From positions 62,001 to 126,000 of the forward strand of contig CAYMEW010000002.1 of assembly GCA_964389755.1 (NCBI GenBank): a DNA stretch of 64,000 nt, written 5' to 3'. The translations under genes and the position numbers were made by a program. Below are positions 8,701-17,017 of the stretch, piece after piece (position 1 is the first letter of the stretch; each line of letters starts with the position of its first letter). Source of the DNA: JBBSUQ01 sp964389755 (lineage in GTDB: Bacteria > Bacteroidota > Bacteroidia > Flavobacteriales_D > Crocinitomicaceae). The notes beneath the pieces were generated by a model. The model ran no database searches. It was not told the DNA's origin and saw only the letters and a list, made by a program, of their open reading frames with translations.

Positions 8701-10087
8701 TAGGCACGAAGACAAGCAGGATGATCAACTGACCGAAAAAAGCAGAGTTCATCATGTTACGGGACGCCTTTCCGGCAATTTCATCCCGGGCATCAGCAGA
8801 GATTTTCCTGTTTTTGAGCACGCGTTCATGCAGGAGGAACACAGTCCCTTCCACGATGATCACTGCACCATCCACAATTATTCCGAAATCAATAGCACCC
8901 AGGCTCATCAGGTTGGCCCAGACTCCGAAAAGGTCCATTAAAATAAAGGCGAACAGCAGCGAAAGCGGGATCGTGGAAGCAACGATCAGTCCGCCGCGCC
9001 AGTTGCCGAGCAAAAATACGAGCACGAAGATCACGATAAGGGCCCCTTCGAGCAGGTTTTGACTAACCGTACCGGTCGTTTCGGAGATCAGTTTACTCCG
9101 GTCCAGGAAAGGCACGATCCTGACTCCTTCCGGCAGCGACTTGCGGATCTCATCCATGCGTTCTTTCACTGCGCTGATCACGTTGTTTGAATTCGCGCCT
9201 TTCAGCATCAGTACCATACCGCCCACCGCTTCGCCTTTGCCATCTTTGGTGAGCGCACCGTAGCGTACGGCTTTACCGGTTCTGACTTCGGCAATGTCTC
9301 CGATCGTAACGGGGATGCCGTTTTGGTTGCTGACCACAATACTGCGCAGGTCATCGGTACTGCGGGCAAGTCCTTCTCCGCGAATGAAGTTGGCATAATG
9401 GTCTTTCTCAATATAAGCGCCGCCCGTATTCTGGTTGTTTTTCTCAAGTGCGGAAAACACCTCTGAAATGGTCAGCCCGATCGCTTTGAGTTGATCCGGG
9501 TTTACCGCAACTTCGTATTGCCGGGTATTTCCGCCAAATGCATTGACTTCCACAACTCCCGGCACCATGGCCATCTGTCTACGGATGATCCAGTCCTGGA
9601 TGGTACGCAGTTCGGTTAAAGAATACTGTTTTCCATAAGCGGAGTCTACGGCAAGCGTGTATTGATAGATTTCTCCCAGCCCGGTAGAAATGGGTCCCAT
9701 AAAGGGCTGTCCGAACCCTGGCGGGATTTTTTCACGCACCTCCGTTAATTTTTCGGATACCAGTTGCCGGGGGAGATAGGTGTCCATATCATCCTCGAAA
9801 ACGATTGTAACGACAGAAAGTCCGAACCTGGAGACGGAGCGGATCTCAGTTACACCGGGTAAATTCGCCATGGAGACCTCCACCGGGTAAGTTACAAACT
9901 GTTCGATATCTTCTGTTCCCAGGTTCGGTGCCTGGGTAATCACCTGCACCTGATTATTGGTAATATCGGGTACGGCGTCAAGCGGAACGCGCGTCATACT
10001 TCTGATTCCCGCAGCGATAAGTGCGAGGGTCAGCAAACCCACGATCAGCTTATTTCGAATTGAAAAAGCAATGATCTTGTTAATCAT
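5726..10087 (-). CDS. CusA/CzcA heavy-metal RND pump fused to TolC-like outer-membrane channel
   Basis: The protein has 1453 residues. Residues about 1-1040 are a complete heavy-metal RND transporter: N-terminal span, two periplasmic loops, GGEFIPQLDEGDIAF after span 7, the span-4 acidic region FGIIVDGAVIIVEG, and twelve spans in all. After LFVLPVLYYLVENRSK comes a second hydrophobic signal-like stretch (RSFPSFIILLPVLFLFSG, then KLQAQ) and a TolC/CzcC family domain rich in long helices to the C-terminus. Such CzcA-CzcC fusions are known in Bacteroidota. The internal signal-like segment ending in QAQ suggests the channel is cut free after export; this is inference. It is co-transcribed with the adaptor and probably with the His-rich protein upstream. 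Confidence 0.92.
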   Translation of the reverse strand: MINKIIAFSIRNKLIVGLLTLALIAAGIRSMTRVPLDAVPDITNNQVQVITQAPNLGTEDIEQFVTYPVEVSMANLPGVTEIRSVSRFGLSVVTIVFEDDMDTYLPRQLVSEKLTEVREKIPPGFGQPFMGPISTGLGEIYQYTLAVDSAYGKQYSLTELRTIQDWIIRRQMAMVPGVVEVNAFGGNTRQYEVAVNPDQLKAIGLTISEVFSALEKNNQNTGGAYIEKDHYANFIRGEGLARSTDDLRSIVVSNQNGIPVTIGDIAEVRTGKAVRYGALTKDGKGEAVGGMVLMLKGANSNNVISAVKERMDEIRKSLPEGVRIVPFLDRSKLISETTGTVSQNLLEGALIVIFVLVFLLGNWRGGLIVASTIPLSLLFAFILMDLFGVWANLMSLGAIDFGIIVDGAVIIVEGTVFLLHERVLKNRKISADARDEIAGKASRNMMNSAFFGQLIILLVFVPILALEGVEGKMFQPMAFTFMFAMIGVMLLCLTYVPMMSAWFLRAGNSKPSAGDRFVSWLERRYEPLLAGALKRGKWILGSSVLLLVVSGFLFSRLGGEFIPQLDEGDIAFHAILKPGSSLSESVATTTRVEKLIKARFPEVEHVISRIGVADVPTDPMPMDIADCFVLLKPQSEWVNARSKEELVEQIRKTVYAVPGVNFEFTQPIEMRFNELLTGVREDVAVKLFGEDLQVLAEKAARMGEIIATVPGVADMKVEATDGLPQITVRYQRRKLAQYGLTIDELNTIIRTAFAGGKAGVIFEGEKRFDLVVRLEEDFRQNIDNLRNIYVSLPGGTQIPLREVAEISYQPGPMQISRDNTNRRIYVGVNVEGRDVASLVEEIRDKLDAQLDLPPGYYIRYGGAFENFERASKRLQFVVPVALALIFLLIFLALRSFRQALMIYMAIPLAAIGGILFLWLRGMPFSISAGVGFIVLFGVAVLNGLVLVSSWNELKAEGTTDLKQRIRLGARRRIRPILLTALTDVLGFLPMAVSRSAGAEVQQPLATVVIGGMITATLLTLFVLPVLYYLVENRSKTPRMRSFPSFIILLPVLFLFSGKLQAQNSVRVIRSLEEALQTGLSNNGSLQASRQEITILETEQKASFNPGKTSFGGQYGQFNSFTNDLYLSVNQQFDFPLLYTRQRTLSEMQTVGSQLDVSRAENELRRQIRQAWYKLAYLREKRDLLLYQDTLMNRFLRASEVRYASEATNYLEQVTAETRVMEIRNELQKLESDVLICEKQLHVFLNVPEELAFDPVMPEFSGGLFPSDTSGISENPVLLRAQQEISLARAQQSVESARLLPGVSVGYFTQSMIGAPTASGTPADASDRYSGVQFGLSVPLFFGSYKADIRAAGLREEQARIRADYYAQLLYSQYEQQLQEVLKQRNSLEYYRSNALPRADLLIENAHKRYTQGEIDYVEYLQSLTQVSELRFNYLETQNLYNQSMADLEFLLGR

Positions 10088-10160
10088 AAAAATAAAATGT
10101 TCGTTGAAACTGGCTTCTCCGTTTCGGAAAAGCTACAACTCCCGGTTAAGGGAACATGAA

Positions 10161-10706
10161 TTAACAGGAAAAAAGAGGAGGACCGCGATGTGAGATCGCC
10201 GTGGCTAAAGGTGGAAGGTATTGTTTTACCGGAGACTGAAAAGTCGCCTGCGGTAATTGAGGTACAAATTGTGAAATTGCAAAATGGGACTTCGGAACAA
10301 TGGCCGGCGCGCAAATCAGTTCGCCATACTGCTCCCCTGCCTTTGTAATGCGCTCGTGGGCTGAATGGCAATCTCCCCCGGAATGCTCGGACTCGTTTAA
10401 GAAACAGAGCAACAGGTCGTATAAGCCGGAATCGTAATGATCGGCATGTGCGATATCCCGCGAATGCCCGGCAGGTTGTGACTTCCCTGTATGCGTGTGA
10501 TGCTCGTGCAAATGCGGAACATCGTTGTCCAATGGAAACGCATCCACGTGTGGGACAAGGTTATGTGCCAGCCCTATCAGGTAAACCAGAACCAGGATCA
10601 GAATATGACATTTTCGCTTCCGCACGATGACAAAAATAGCGAATAAGGACCAGCGTTCCAAAAAAGGAAAATAAAGAGTTGATTTTGAGGTGTCGGTAGA
10701 ATTCAT
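10161..10706 (-). CDS. small His-rich membrane-anchored/secreted protein of the metal efflux operon
   Basis: The ORF has 181 residues with a hydrophobic segment (CHILILVLVYLIGLAHNLVP) followed by a His-rich stretch (PHLHEHHTHTG, then HSRDIAHADHYDS and HSGGDCHSAHE). Short His-rich proteins of this kind commonly precede czc/cus operons in Bacteroidota and may bind metal in the periplasm; the role is inferred. The signal segment begins only after residue 28, so a GTG start near 10625 may be the real one. It lies 73 bp upstream of the pump in the same direction. Confidence 0.6.
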   Translation of the reverse strand: MNSTDTSKSTLYFPFLERWSLFAIFVIVRKRKCHILILVLVYLIGLAHNLVPHVDAFPLDNDVPHLHEHHTHTGKSQPAGHSRDIAHADHYDSGLYDLLLCFLNESEHSGGDCHSAHERITKAGEQYGELICAPAIVPKSHFAISQFVPQLPQATFQSPVKQYLPPLATAISHRGPPLFSC

Positions 10707-10756
10707 CCGTGGCCTTTGATGATTACTTTAAACGATAATCCTGCACCGCGGCCATT

Positions 10757-10786
10757 AAAAAACCCCCTGCCTAAAAAGACAGGGGG
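10757..10786 (-). terminator. rho-independent terminator of the T9SS protein gene
   Basis: On the minus strand a stem of CCCCCTG/CAGGGGG (plus-strand arms 10763-10769 and 10780-10786, ten-base loop) is followed by six T (plus-strand A 10757-10762). It sits about 30 bp beyond the stop of the 10818-12698 gene. Confidence 0.85.
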
Positions 10787-10817
10787 CCTGAAAATGAGCT
10801 TTTAATAAAAAGCCTAC

Positions 10818-12698
10818 TTATTTCTTGATGATTCGCTTAACAACTTGCTGTCCGTTAGCTTCGATGATGCAGTTATATGCACCAGCCTGCAGACCGTTTG
10901 TTTCAACAGAAACAGTTGTTTTACCAGCTTTCAGGCTGCGTGTACCGAGGTCGGTTACGATACGTCCTGACATGTCAGTTACATAAATGTGTGCTTCAAC
11001 ATCAGACGCTGTTTCAACGTTCACTGCGAAGTCATTTACGAACGGGTTCGGGTATACTTCGATGCTGCTGTTTGAAGCAAATTCTTCAACACCTGCATAA
11101 TCCTGGAAGTTCATACGAACTACCGGCGCATCTACCACGTCCAGACCTTCATCAGCAGCGAGGCTGTAGCGAGTAGCTCCGTCGTAACCTACAGTTTGTC
11201 CGAGCGGCACAGTTCCTGAGAATGCAACCGGGATCGGAGCGTCAACGTAAGTATAAACAGTTACCATGAACAGACCTCCTGCGAAAAGCTGAACCGGTGC
11301 TTCGAGCGGAATATTTTTGATTTTACCGAAATCAGTAGCTTTCAGTTCATACTCGAGTGATTGTCCGAGGTATTGGAAATCTCCGGAGTTTTCATCGTAA
11401 TAAGAAACCATGATTTTGTAAAGGTTTCCGAGGTAATCAGCCTGACCGGAAGTACCTACATTACCAATACCGATCTGTACTGTCGGCAGTTCCACATCGT
11501 TAAAGATTTCGAACAATGTTCCGATCTGTGCATCCCCTGTCGGGTTAGCCCATCCGATGAAAGATCCTGAGAAAGAAGAAGATTGTGTAGTCGCTGCATC
11601 GGAAGCAAACAGGTTATCTGTTACTGTAAACGGCATCAAATATGTGTCGTCACCAGTGTTCTCAAGTGTAGCGTTATCTGAAGTTACAGTAAAAGTAACG
11701 TCAGCGTTTCCAACAGTTCCGGGGATTTGGTAAGCTGTAGAGATCTCCAGTGAATCCGAAGAAAATGCAGGAATACTTGTTGCTGTTGAAGCACTGTTCA
11801 GACCTGCACTGTTTGTAGCTGTAACAACTGCATCCTGAGCTGCTGAACCATGGTTAGATACATCTGCAGTAAATACCATTGTCGCATCAGTTCCTGTCTG
11901 ACCAACCGGGAACTTGGTATAGGTCAAAAGTTGCGTACCTGTAAAGTTGAATCCACGTGTGATCGCGAGGTCATTAGTTCCACCTTCGATCAGTTTCACG
12001 TCATCCACAAACCAGCCGTACATGATACCGTCGTTTGCAGCAGTAGCATCTTCATAAGATACTTTGAAACGGATACGCATAGCAGCCGGATTCGTTCCGA
12101 GCGTACTTGTAATTCCGTACTGACGTACCATCGGGTTCGGGTAAGCTGATCCTCCACCTGCTGTCAGGTTCGGGATGTCGTTGTTATTACCGATAGAAAC
12201 CCATGTAGCACCGTTGTCTGTAGAAACTTCTACTGACTGACGATCTGTAAAACGGGCACCGTACTGCTCAAACTGGAAAATAACGTTTGAGTAAGAAGAA
12301 ATGTCAAACGTGGTATCGTATTCCATAGTCCAGGTAGCACCTGTCTGTTGTGTTCCGTCAACCGGGTCGCCATTCTGGCAAAGCGCATAATTACCACCGC
12401 TTGTAGAGTTCATTCCTGCAGACAGGGCCGGTGACCAGGGCAGGTCGCTTGAAGAAATAGACCAGCCGAATCCTGGCGAAGTAGTTCCACCTGTGGAAGA
12501 GATGTCCCAGCTTGCTGTATAACTGAAATCATTTTCCCAGATAACGTCTCCGAATGCTTTCGGAGTAGCTGTAACCGGAGTCGTTTTGATGGCAGAAGCA
12601 TCTTTAACGAAGCTCACTTGTTTCGCTTTCGTGGGTACCTGTGCAAAGCACATGGAAGTAAGTCCCACAAAAAGAAAGCTTGCGTACACTTTTTTCAT
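10818..12698 (-). CDS. secreted protein with T9SS type A sorting domain
   Basis: The protein has 626 residues: signal peptide (MKKVYASFLFVGLTSMCFAQ), then a jelly-roll-like domain about residues 50-240 (WENDFSYTASWDIS; MYGWFVDDVKLIEG near its end, as in cleaved-adhesin or MAM-like folds), a middle beta-rich region, and a C-terminal type A sorting domain from about residue 545 (SIEVYPNPFVNDFAVNV, ending QQVVKRIIKK). It should be exported by Sec and then carried across the outer membrane by T9SS. A strong terminator follows it and a good promoter precedes it. The substrate or adhesion target is not visible. Confidence 0.88.
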   Translation of the reverse strand: MKKVYASFLFVGLTSMCFAQVPTKAKQVSFVKDASAIKTTPVTATPKAFGDVIWENDFSYTASWDISSTGGTTSPGFGWSISSSDLPWSPALSAGMNSTSGGNYALCQNGDPVDGTQQTGATWTMEYDTTFDISSYSNVIFQFEQYGARFTDRQSVEVSTDNGATWVSIGNNNDIPNLTAGGGSAYPNPMVRQYGITSTLGTNPAAMRIRFKVSYEDATAANDGIMYGWFVDDVKLIEGGTNDLAITRGFNFTGTQLLTYTKFPVGQTGTDATMVFTADVSNHGSAAQDAVVTATNSAGLNSASTATSIPAFSSDSLEISTAYQIPGTVGNADVTFTVTSDNATLENTGDDTYLMPFTVTDNLFASDAATTQSSSFSGSFIGWANPTGDAQIGTLFEIFNDVELPTVQIGIGNVGTSGQADYLGNLYKIMVSYYDENSGDFQYLGQSLEYELKATDFGKIKNIPLEAPVQLFAGGLFMVTVYTYVDAPIPVAFSGTVPLGQTVGYDGATRYSLAADEGLDVVDAPVVRMNFQDYAGVEEFASNSSIEVYPNPFVNDFAVNVETASDVEAHIYVTDMSGRIVTDLGTRSLKAGKTTVSVETNGLQAGAYNCIIEANGQQVVKRIIKK

Positions 12699-12724
12699 AA
12701 TAATTCTTTCAATTTTAATTCACC

Positions 12725-12754
12725 CAAATATAATGAATTATCTTACTGACTAAA
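12725..12754 (-). promoter_or_regulatory. Bacteroidota-type promoter for the 10818-12698 gene
   Basis: The minus strand reads TATATTTG (plus 12725-12732), matching the -7 TANNTTTG, with a TTT (instead of TTG) exactly 19 bp upstream at plus 12752-12754. It lies 27 bp before the start codon. Confidence 0.55.
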
Positions 12755-12763
12755 AATGTCTGC

Positions 12764-13531
12764 TCAAATATCCTTTAAAAAGGGCATATTCGTACGTAAA
12801 CGGTGCAAATCAGCGTGTGAAAGGTTAGCAGAAAGGATGATCTCTTCCTCTTTTTGACCCGAAAGAAGCTCTCCGCCACCACTATATGCCACACTTTGAC
12901 CATTATATTCAATGTCATTGCCGTCTTTTCCGACGCGATTCACTGCCAAAACAAAGGCCTGGTTCTCGATGGCACGGGCAGGTAGAAGTGCTTTCCAGTG
13001 CCCGATCCTGCGTTCGGGCCAGTTCGCCACATAAAGTATTCCGTCATATTCCGGGATGCCGTTCACAAGCCGGTTCCGGCAAATTTCCGGGAAACGCAGG
13101 TCGTAGCAAACCTGCAGGAGCAATTTCCAGTGCTTATACGAAACGATCACGCGTCGGGTTCCCGCCTCGATGTGTTTGTCCTCTCCGGCCATACCGAAGG
13201 TTTTTCGTTTGTCATAGGTCTGCTGTGTGCCGTCCGGACAGGTAAATACACCGCGGTTGTAACAGTGTGACCCTTCCCGGATCATGACGGATGTATAAAT
13301 AGCAGCACCATGGTCGGCAGCCTGATTTCGGAGCCAGTCCAATGCTTCGGATTTTCCGGAATCTTCGGCCAGTTCGGTATTCATGGAAAAGCCCGTATTA
13401 AACATTTCGGGCAGTAAAATGAGATCGGTCGGTGAAACCCGCGACAAAAGTTCCTCATAATTCCGGAGGTTCACCTGTTTGTCTTCCCACGCCTGGTGGG
13501 TTTGAATGAGTGTAATATTTAGATCCTGCAT
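12764..13531 (-). CDS. omega-amidase (nitrilase family, YafV-like)
   Basis: The protein has 255 residues from the ATG at 13531; the longer frame upstream is a shadow of the aminotransferase gene. The nitrilase triad is visible: Glu42 (LLPEMFNTGF), Lys108 (YDKRKTFGMAGED) and Cys142 (LQVCYDLRFPE). This branch hydrolyses alpha-ketoglutaramate and similar omega-amides to the keto acid plus ammonia. It overlaps the upstream methionine aminotransferase by 13 nt. The pairing fits glutamine-dependent transamination of ketomethiobutyrate followed by removal of the amide product. The cytosolic location is inferred from the lack of a signal peptide. Confidence 0.9.
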   Translation of the reverse strand: MQDLNITLIQTHQAWEDKQVNLRNYEELLSRVSPTDLILLPEMFNTGFSMNTELAEDSGKSEALDWLRNQAADHGAAIYTSVMIREGSHCYNRGVFTCPDGTQQTYDKRKTFGMAGEDKHIEAGTRRVIVSYKHWKLLLQVCYDLRFPEICRNRLVNGIPEYDGILYVANWPERRIGHWKALLPARAIENQAFVLAVNRVGKDGNDIEYNGQSVAYSGGGELLSGQKEEEIILSANLSHADLHRLRTNMPFLKDI

Positions 13532-14652
13532 AAACGTTTGCTTGCATTTAACAATGTTTCTTCTTTTTTCGCAAAGCACAGCCGAATAATTCCCCGGTCC
13601 TCGCCGTCGGCATTGAAAACGGAAAGCGGGATGGCTGCCACACCGTAATTTTCGACCAGTTCCGTGCAAAAATCAGTGTCCCGGCTGTCGGAAATGTTTT
13701 TGTAATCGAGCAACTGGAAGTAGGTTCCTTCACAGGGAAGCAGCGTGAACCGCGAATCGGCAAGTGCGTCGCGAAACAGGTCGCGCTTCTTTTTGTAAAA
13801 CGGACCGAGCCCGGACACAACCTCCGGACTCATGTAATCGGCGAGGGCCTGTTGGGCAACACTGTTCACACAAAACACGAGGTACTGATGTACTTTTTTT
13901 ATTTCGTGCATCAGGCGAACCGGTGCCACGGCATAACCGATCTTCCAGCCTGTAATGTGAAAGGTTTTTCCAAAGGAGGAAATCACAATGGCGCGCTCGT
14001 GGATCGACGGATAGCAATTCACGCTTTGGTGTGGCTTATCGAAAGTTATAAACTCATATACTTCGTCCGAGAGTACGAGCAGCCTGGGATACTTGTCCAG
14101 CAGGCGTTCGAGTTCCCGCACATCACGTTCGGACCAAACCGTCCCCGAAGGATTATGCGGATTGTTGACGATGATCATGCGCGTCAACTCATTGCAGGCA
14201 TCGGAAATGCGTTGCCAGTCCGGCAGAAAATCGGTGCCCAGCGAAACGTGAACAGGTTTGGCTCCGCTCAACAGTACGGGTGCTTCGTAACAATCATAGG
14301 CCGGGTCGAGGATCAAAACTTCCTGTCCGGCGGACACCAGCGCTGTAATCGTGGTATAGATCGCCTGGGTTGCGCCGGCAGTGATTAACAATTCCGTCTC
14401 GGGGTCGGTTTTCCGTCCGTAGGACTCCTGAATCAATTCAGCTGTTTTTTCGCGCAACTTCATGCTTCCGGCAAGTGGCTGATACTGGTGTGGACCGTTT
14501 TCCGCTGCCCGTAGCAGGGCGTTTTTCAGTGCGTCGTCAATGGGAAAATCCGGAAACCCCTGCGAGAGGTTAATGGCACCGTGTTTTTGTGCCAGCGCAG
14601 ACATCACCGTGAATATGGTTGTTCCTACATGTGGTAGTTTCGACATGCTCAT
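13519..14652 (-). CDS. methionine aminotransferase (PLP class I/II, YbdL-like)
   Basis: The 377-residue fold-type I PLP enzyme has NPHNPSGTVW, the cofactor-binding SDEVYEFITF and the Schiff-base lysine in SSFGKTFHITGWKIGY (about residue 229), then the conserved Arg near IIRLCFAKKEE. It transaminates ketomethiobutyrate to methionine with a glutamine-type donor in the YbdL family. It overlaps the omega-amidase gene, so both belong to one operon for methionine salvage or glutamine transamination. The start is the ATG beginning MSMSKLPHVG. Confidence 0.88.
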   Translation of the reverse strand: MSMSKLPHVGTTIFTVMSALAQKHGAINLSQGFPDFPIDDALKNALLRAAENGPHQYQPLAGSMKLREKTAELIQESYGRKTDPETELLITAGATQAIYTTITALVSAGQEVLILDPAYDCYEAPVLLSGAKPVHVSLGTDFLPDWQRISDACNELTRMIIVNNPHNPSGTVWSERDVRELERLLDKYPRLLVLSDEVYEFITFDKPHQSVNCYPSIHERAIVISSFGKTFHITGWKIGYAVAPVRLMHEIKKVHQYLVFCVNSVAQQALADYMSPEVVSGLGPFYKKKRDLFRDALADSRFTLLPCEGTYFQLLDYKNISDSRDTDFCTELVENYGVAAIPLSVFNADGEDRGIIRLCFAKKEETLLNASKRLCRI

Positions 14653-14734
14653 TTTGTTTTGAAGGTTAAATATAGGGCTTTGGAACTAATTTGCACAGGT
14701 TCGTTACCTTTACCGGAAATTCAAATTAAAGAAC

Positions 14735-15013
14735 ATGTACCGGCTGTTTTTGTGCGCTTTTATTTCCGCTATTTCCGCTTTTTTCATTTTAACAAGCTGT
14801 GGCTCCGGATCGGAACAGGCCCAGTTTTGTAAATGCATGCAAAAAGGCGAAGAACTCGATCGTCTGTCACACGAGATTCTCAAAAAGGAAGTGGTAGATG
14901 CTCGTAAGGCGGATGAAATGCGTGAACTCACCGCGGAACAGAAGGAAGCCTGCAAAGATTTTCAGACAATGGGTGGCGATAAAATGCGGGAATTGCAATC
15001 ACACTGCCACTGA
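14735..15013 (+). CDS. small lipoprotein
   Basis: The protein has 92 residues, with a signal peptide and lipobox ILTSC about residues 18-22. A helical, charged mature part carries four cysteines (CKCMQKGEE, EACKDFQ, LQSHCH). Its 3' end overlaps the 3' end of the convergent sterol-desaturase-like gene by 15 nt. I do not recognise the family. Confidence 0.6.
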   Translation: MYRLFLCAFISAISAFFILTSCGSGSEQAQFCKCMQKGEELDRLSHEILKKEVVDARKADEMRELTAEQKEACKDFQTMGGDKMRELQSHCH

Positions 15014-15937
15014 TTCCGGCGAAGCAGCGACCAGTTCGATCGCTTCAGCAGGACCTTCCGGCAGCGAGTCCTGCAACTGCCTGCTCGTTTTCCGGCTGTT
15101 ATCATGGCTGTAACCGGGCGGACCGAAAGCATAGTTCCAGCGTTGTTTCCAGCTCAATCCCTTTTGGGTAATATCGTGAAAAAGGGCGTTCCATTCATGA
15201 AAGATAATCTTAAACGGATTGTTTGACTTTACGTTGCTCGTAAGCCCGTACACCGGTTTTACCGTTTCTATTTCAGCCTGAAAAGTACCGAACAACCTGT
15301 CCCAGATGATCAGCAACATCCCCATGTTCTTATCGAGGTAATGCACGTTGCTCGCATGATGTACCCGGTGATGAGAAGGTGTTACGAAAATGTATTCCAG
15401 GACTCCCAGTTTTCGGACCGTCTGGGTGTGAACCAGAATTCCGAAAATCTGCGTGGCACTATATACGAATAGGATATCGATCGGGCGAAAACCGGCCAGC
15501 GCGATCGGGATGAAATAGATGAACCGGTAAAGAGGCTGAAATACGGAGGACCGAAAACCGGTCGTGAGGTTAAACTCTTCGCTGTTGTGATGTGTAACGT
15601 GAACTGCCCAGAAAAAACGACAGTAATGGTCCACACGGTGCAGCCAGTAGTACATCAAATCCTGGAAAAGCACGAGTAGCGTCCAGTAAACGATGGGGTT
15701 TAAATCCAGTTTAAAGTGTGAAAGCGTAAAGAAAAACTGCAGTGTTAGCAGGCAGATTCCGCGCACGAATACGTCAAGCGACATATTGGCAAGCGTGAGA
15801 TAGGTGTTTTGCAGCAAGCCCTGTGCAGAATATAGTTTGCGTTCGCGCAGGTACGAGTAGAAAAACTCAAACCCGATCACTACTGCGTATACCGGCACGG
15901 AGATCATGATGATTAGCGCTTCCCTGAATTCTTCCAT
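14999..15937 (-). CDS. sterol desaturase / fatty acid hydroxylase superfamily membrane protein
   Basis: The 312-residue protein has about five membrane spans and the three-part histidine box of the FA_hydroxylase family: HRVDH (about residue 100), HVTHHNS and HRVHHASN. These residues bind a di-iron centre used for O2-dependent hydroxylation or desaturation of lipids. The substrate in this organism is unknown. It stands alone and ends inside the convergent lipoprotein gene. Confidence 0.88.
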   Translation of the reverse strand: MEEFREALIIMISVPVYAVVIGFEFFYSYLRERKLYSAQGLLQNTYLTLANMSLDVFVRGICLLTLQFFFTLSHFKLDLNPIVYWTLLVLFQDLMYYWLHRVDHYCRFFWAVHVTHHNSEEFNLTTGFRSSVFQPLYRFIYFIPIALAGFRPIDILFVYSATQIFGILVHTQTVRKLGVLEYIFVTPSHHRVHHASNVHYLDKNMGMLLIIWDRLFGTFQAEIETVKPVYGLTSNVKSNNPFKIIFHEWNALFHDITQKGLSWKQRWNYAFGPPGYSHDNSRKTSRQLQDSLPEGPAEAIELVAASPESVAV

Positions 15938-15984
15938 GTTGCAAAATTACGTCGCCGCAAGCAATAAATATTCAGAAAATAAAA

Positions 15985-17013
15985 TTAATATCCGCGGCGT
16001 CGCTTGAACAGCGCATGATCCAGGTTGGTATAACTCAGAGAAAATTCCAGCGAACCGCCCGAAGCGGCTTTTCGAAGGGCCGAAACGGTGATGTCATACG
16101 AAATTCCAAAACGGAAGCTATTGTACTGTACCATAATACTTGGGATAATGGCATCTTTGAGCCGCGCATACATTCCGAATCCGAAAAATGCGTCCTGCCG
16201 CAAGGCGGAAATTTTAGTTCCGTCCTGGAACCGGTAACGAAGCATCAGCCCGAGCAGGGTTTCAAAATGCGGACCCTGGATGAATTGTAAGGCACTCGCG
16301 TCAATGGCAAGGCGGCTGTCCTGGATATCGGAAAGGATGGCTGCCTGGGCCACGTATTTTCGGTAGAGTTTGTCATCGCCTCCACCGACATAACGCAAAG
16401 CAGGCTGATTGATGTGGTAAGCCGACAGGCCAAGCTGCAGTTTGAAGTCGTTGTTTCGGGAAAAAGTACTCTGACCGGCATCGTAGACATAATAAAAACC
16501 GGCGCTGGCATCGAAATAGGCAAAACTGTTCAGAGATCCGGCTTCCCCGGAAAGAATATCCGCATCGAATTCCTGGCCGTTCCACTGGTTTTCGAAACGC
16601 AGTTTTTCCATGTTGCCTTTCCGGTTGCCGAATCCACTTTGAATTCCGAGCGAAAAGGTGTGCCCGGTCGGAGTCGGAATAACACCGCTGATCGTAATAC
16701 TACCGTTTTGAATTCCAAAACTGGCGTCACCGCCCACATCATTAAAGAACATGGCCCCGAGACCGATATAAGCGTTTGAGTTATTGCGACTTTTGAAAAA
16801 GTTTACATCTCCTGCAATGGAAGTTGTCATAAATTGCGTGGCCGCACCGAGCCACTGGTTGCGGTGGTTCAGGTTCACGCGTTCCCAACCGTCAAAAACT
16901 CCGGCAGCGCCCGGATTGATAAGCAAGGGCGTTTGCGAGGTCTGCGAAAAGTGCAGGTCCTGTGCAAAGATCGGTTGTGAACCTAAAAGAAGCAGAAGTA
17001 AAAATCGTTTCAT
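15985..17013 (-). CDS. PorP/SprF family T9SS membrane protein
   Basis: The protein has 342 residues with a signal peptide (MKRFLLLLLLGSQPIFAQ) and the family's typical start DLHFSQTSQTPLLINPG, followed by an outer-membrane beta-barrel pattern ending in SLSYTNLDHALFKRRRGY. PorP/SprF proteins help anchor or export T9SS substrates with type B sorting domains. The gene follows by 4 bp the CotH gene whose product ends in a type B domain, so the two are probably a dedicated pair. Confidence 0.9.
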   Translation of the reverse strand: MKRFLLLLLLGSQPIFAQDLHFSQTSQTPLLINPGAAGVFDGWERVNLNHRNQWLGAATQFMTTSIAGDVNFFKSRNNSNAYIGLGAMFFNDVGGDASFGIQNGSITISGVIPTPTGHTFSLGIQSGFGNRKGNMEKLRFENQWNGQEFDADILSGEAGSLNSFAYFDASAGFYYVYDAGQSTFSRNNDFKLQLGLSAYHINQPALRYVGGGDDKLYRKYVAQAAILSDIQDSRLAIDASALQFIQGPHFETLLGLMLRYRFQDGTKISALRQDAFFGFGMYARLKDAIIPSIMVQYNSFRFGISYDITVSALRKAASGGSLEFSLSYTNLDHALFKRRRGY

Positions 17014-17017
17014 AGTA

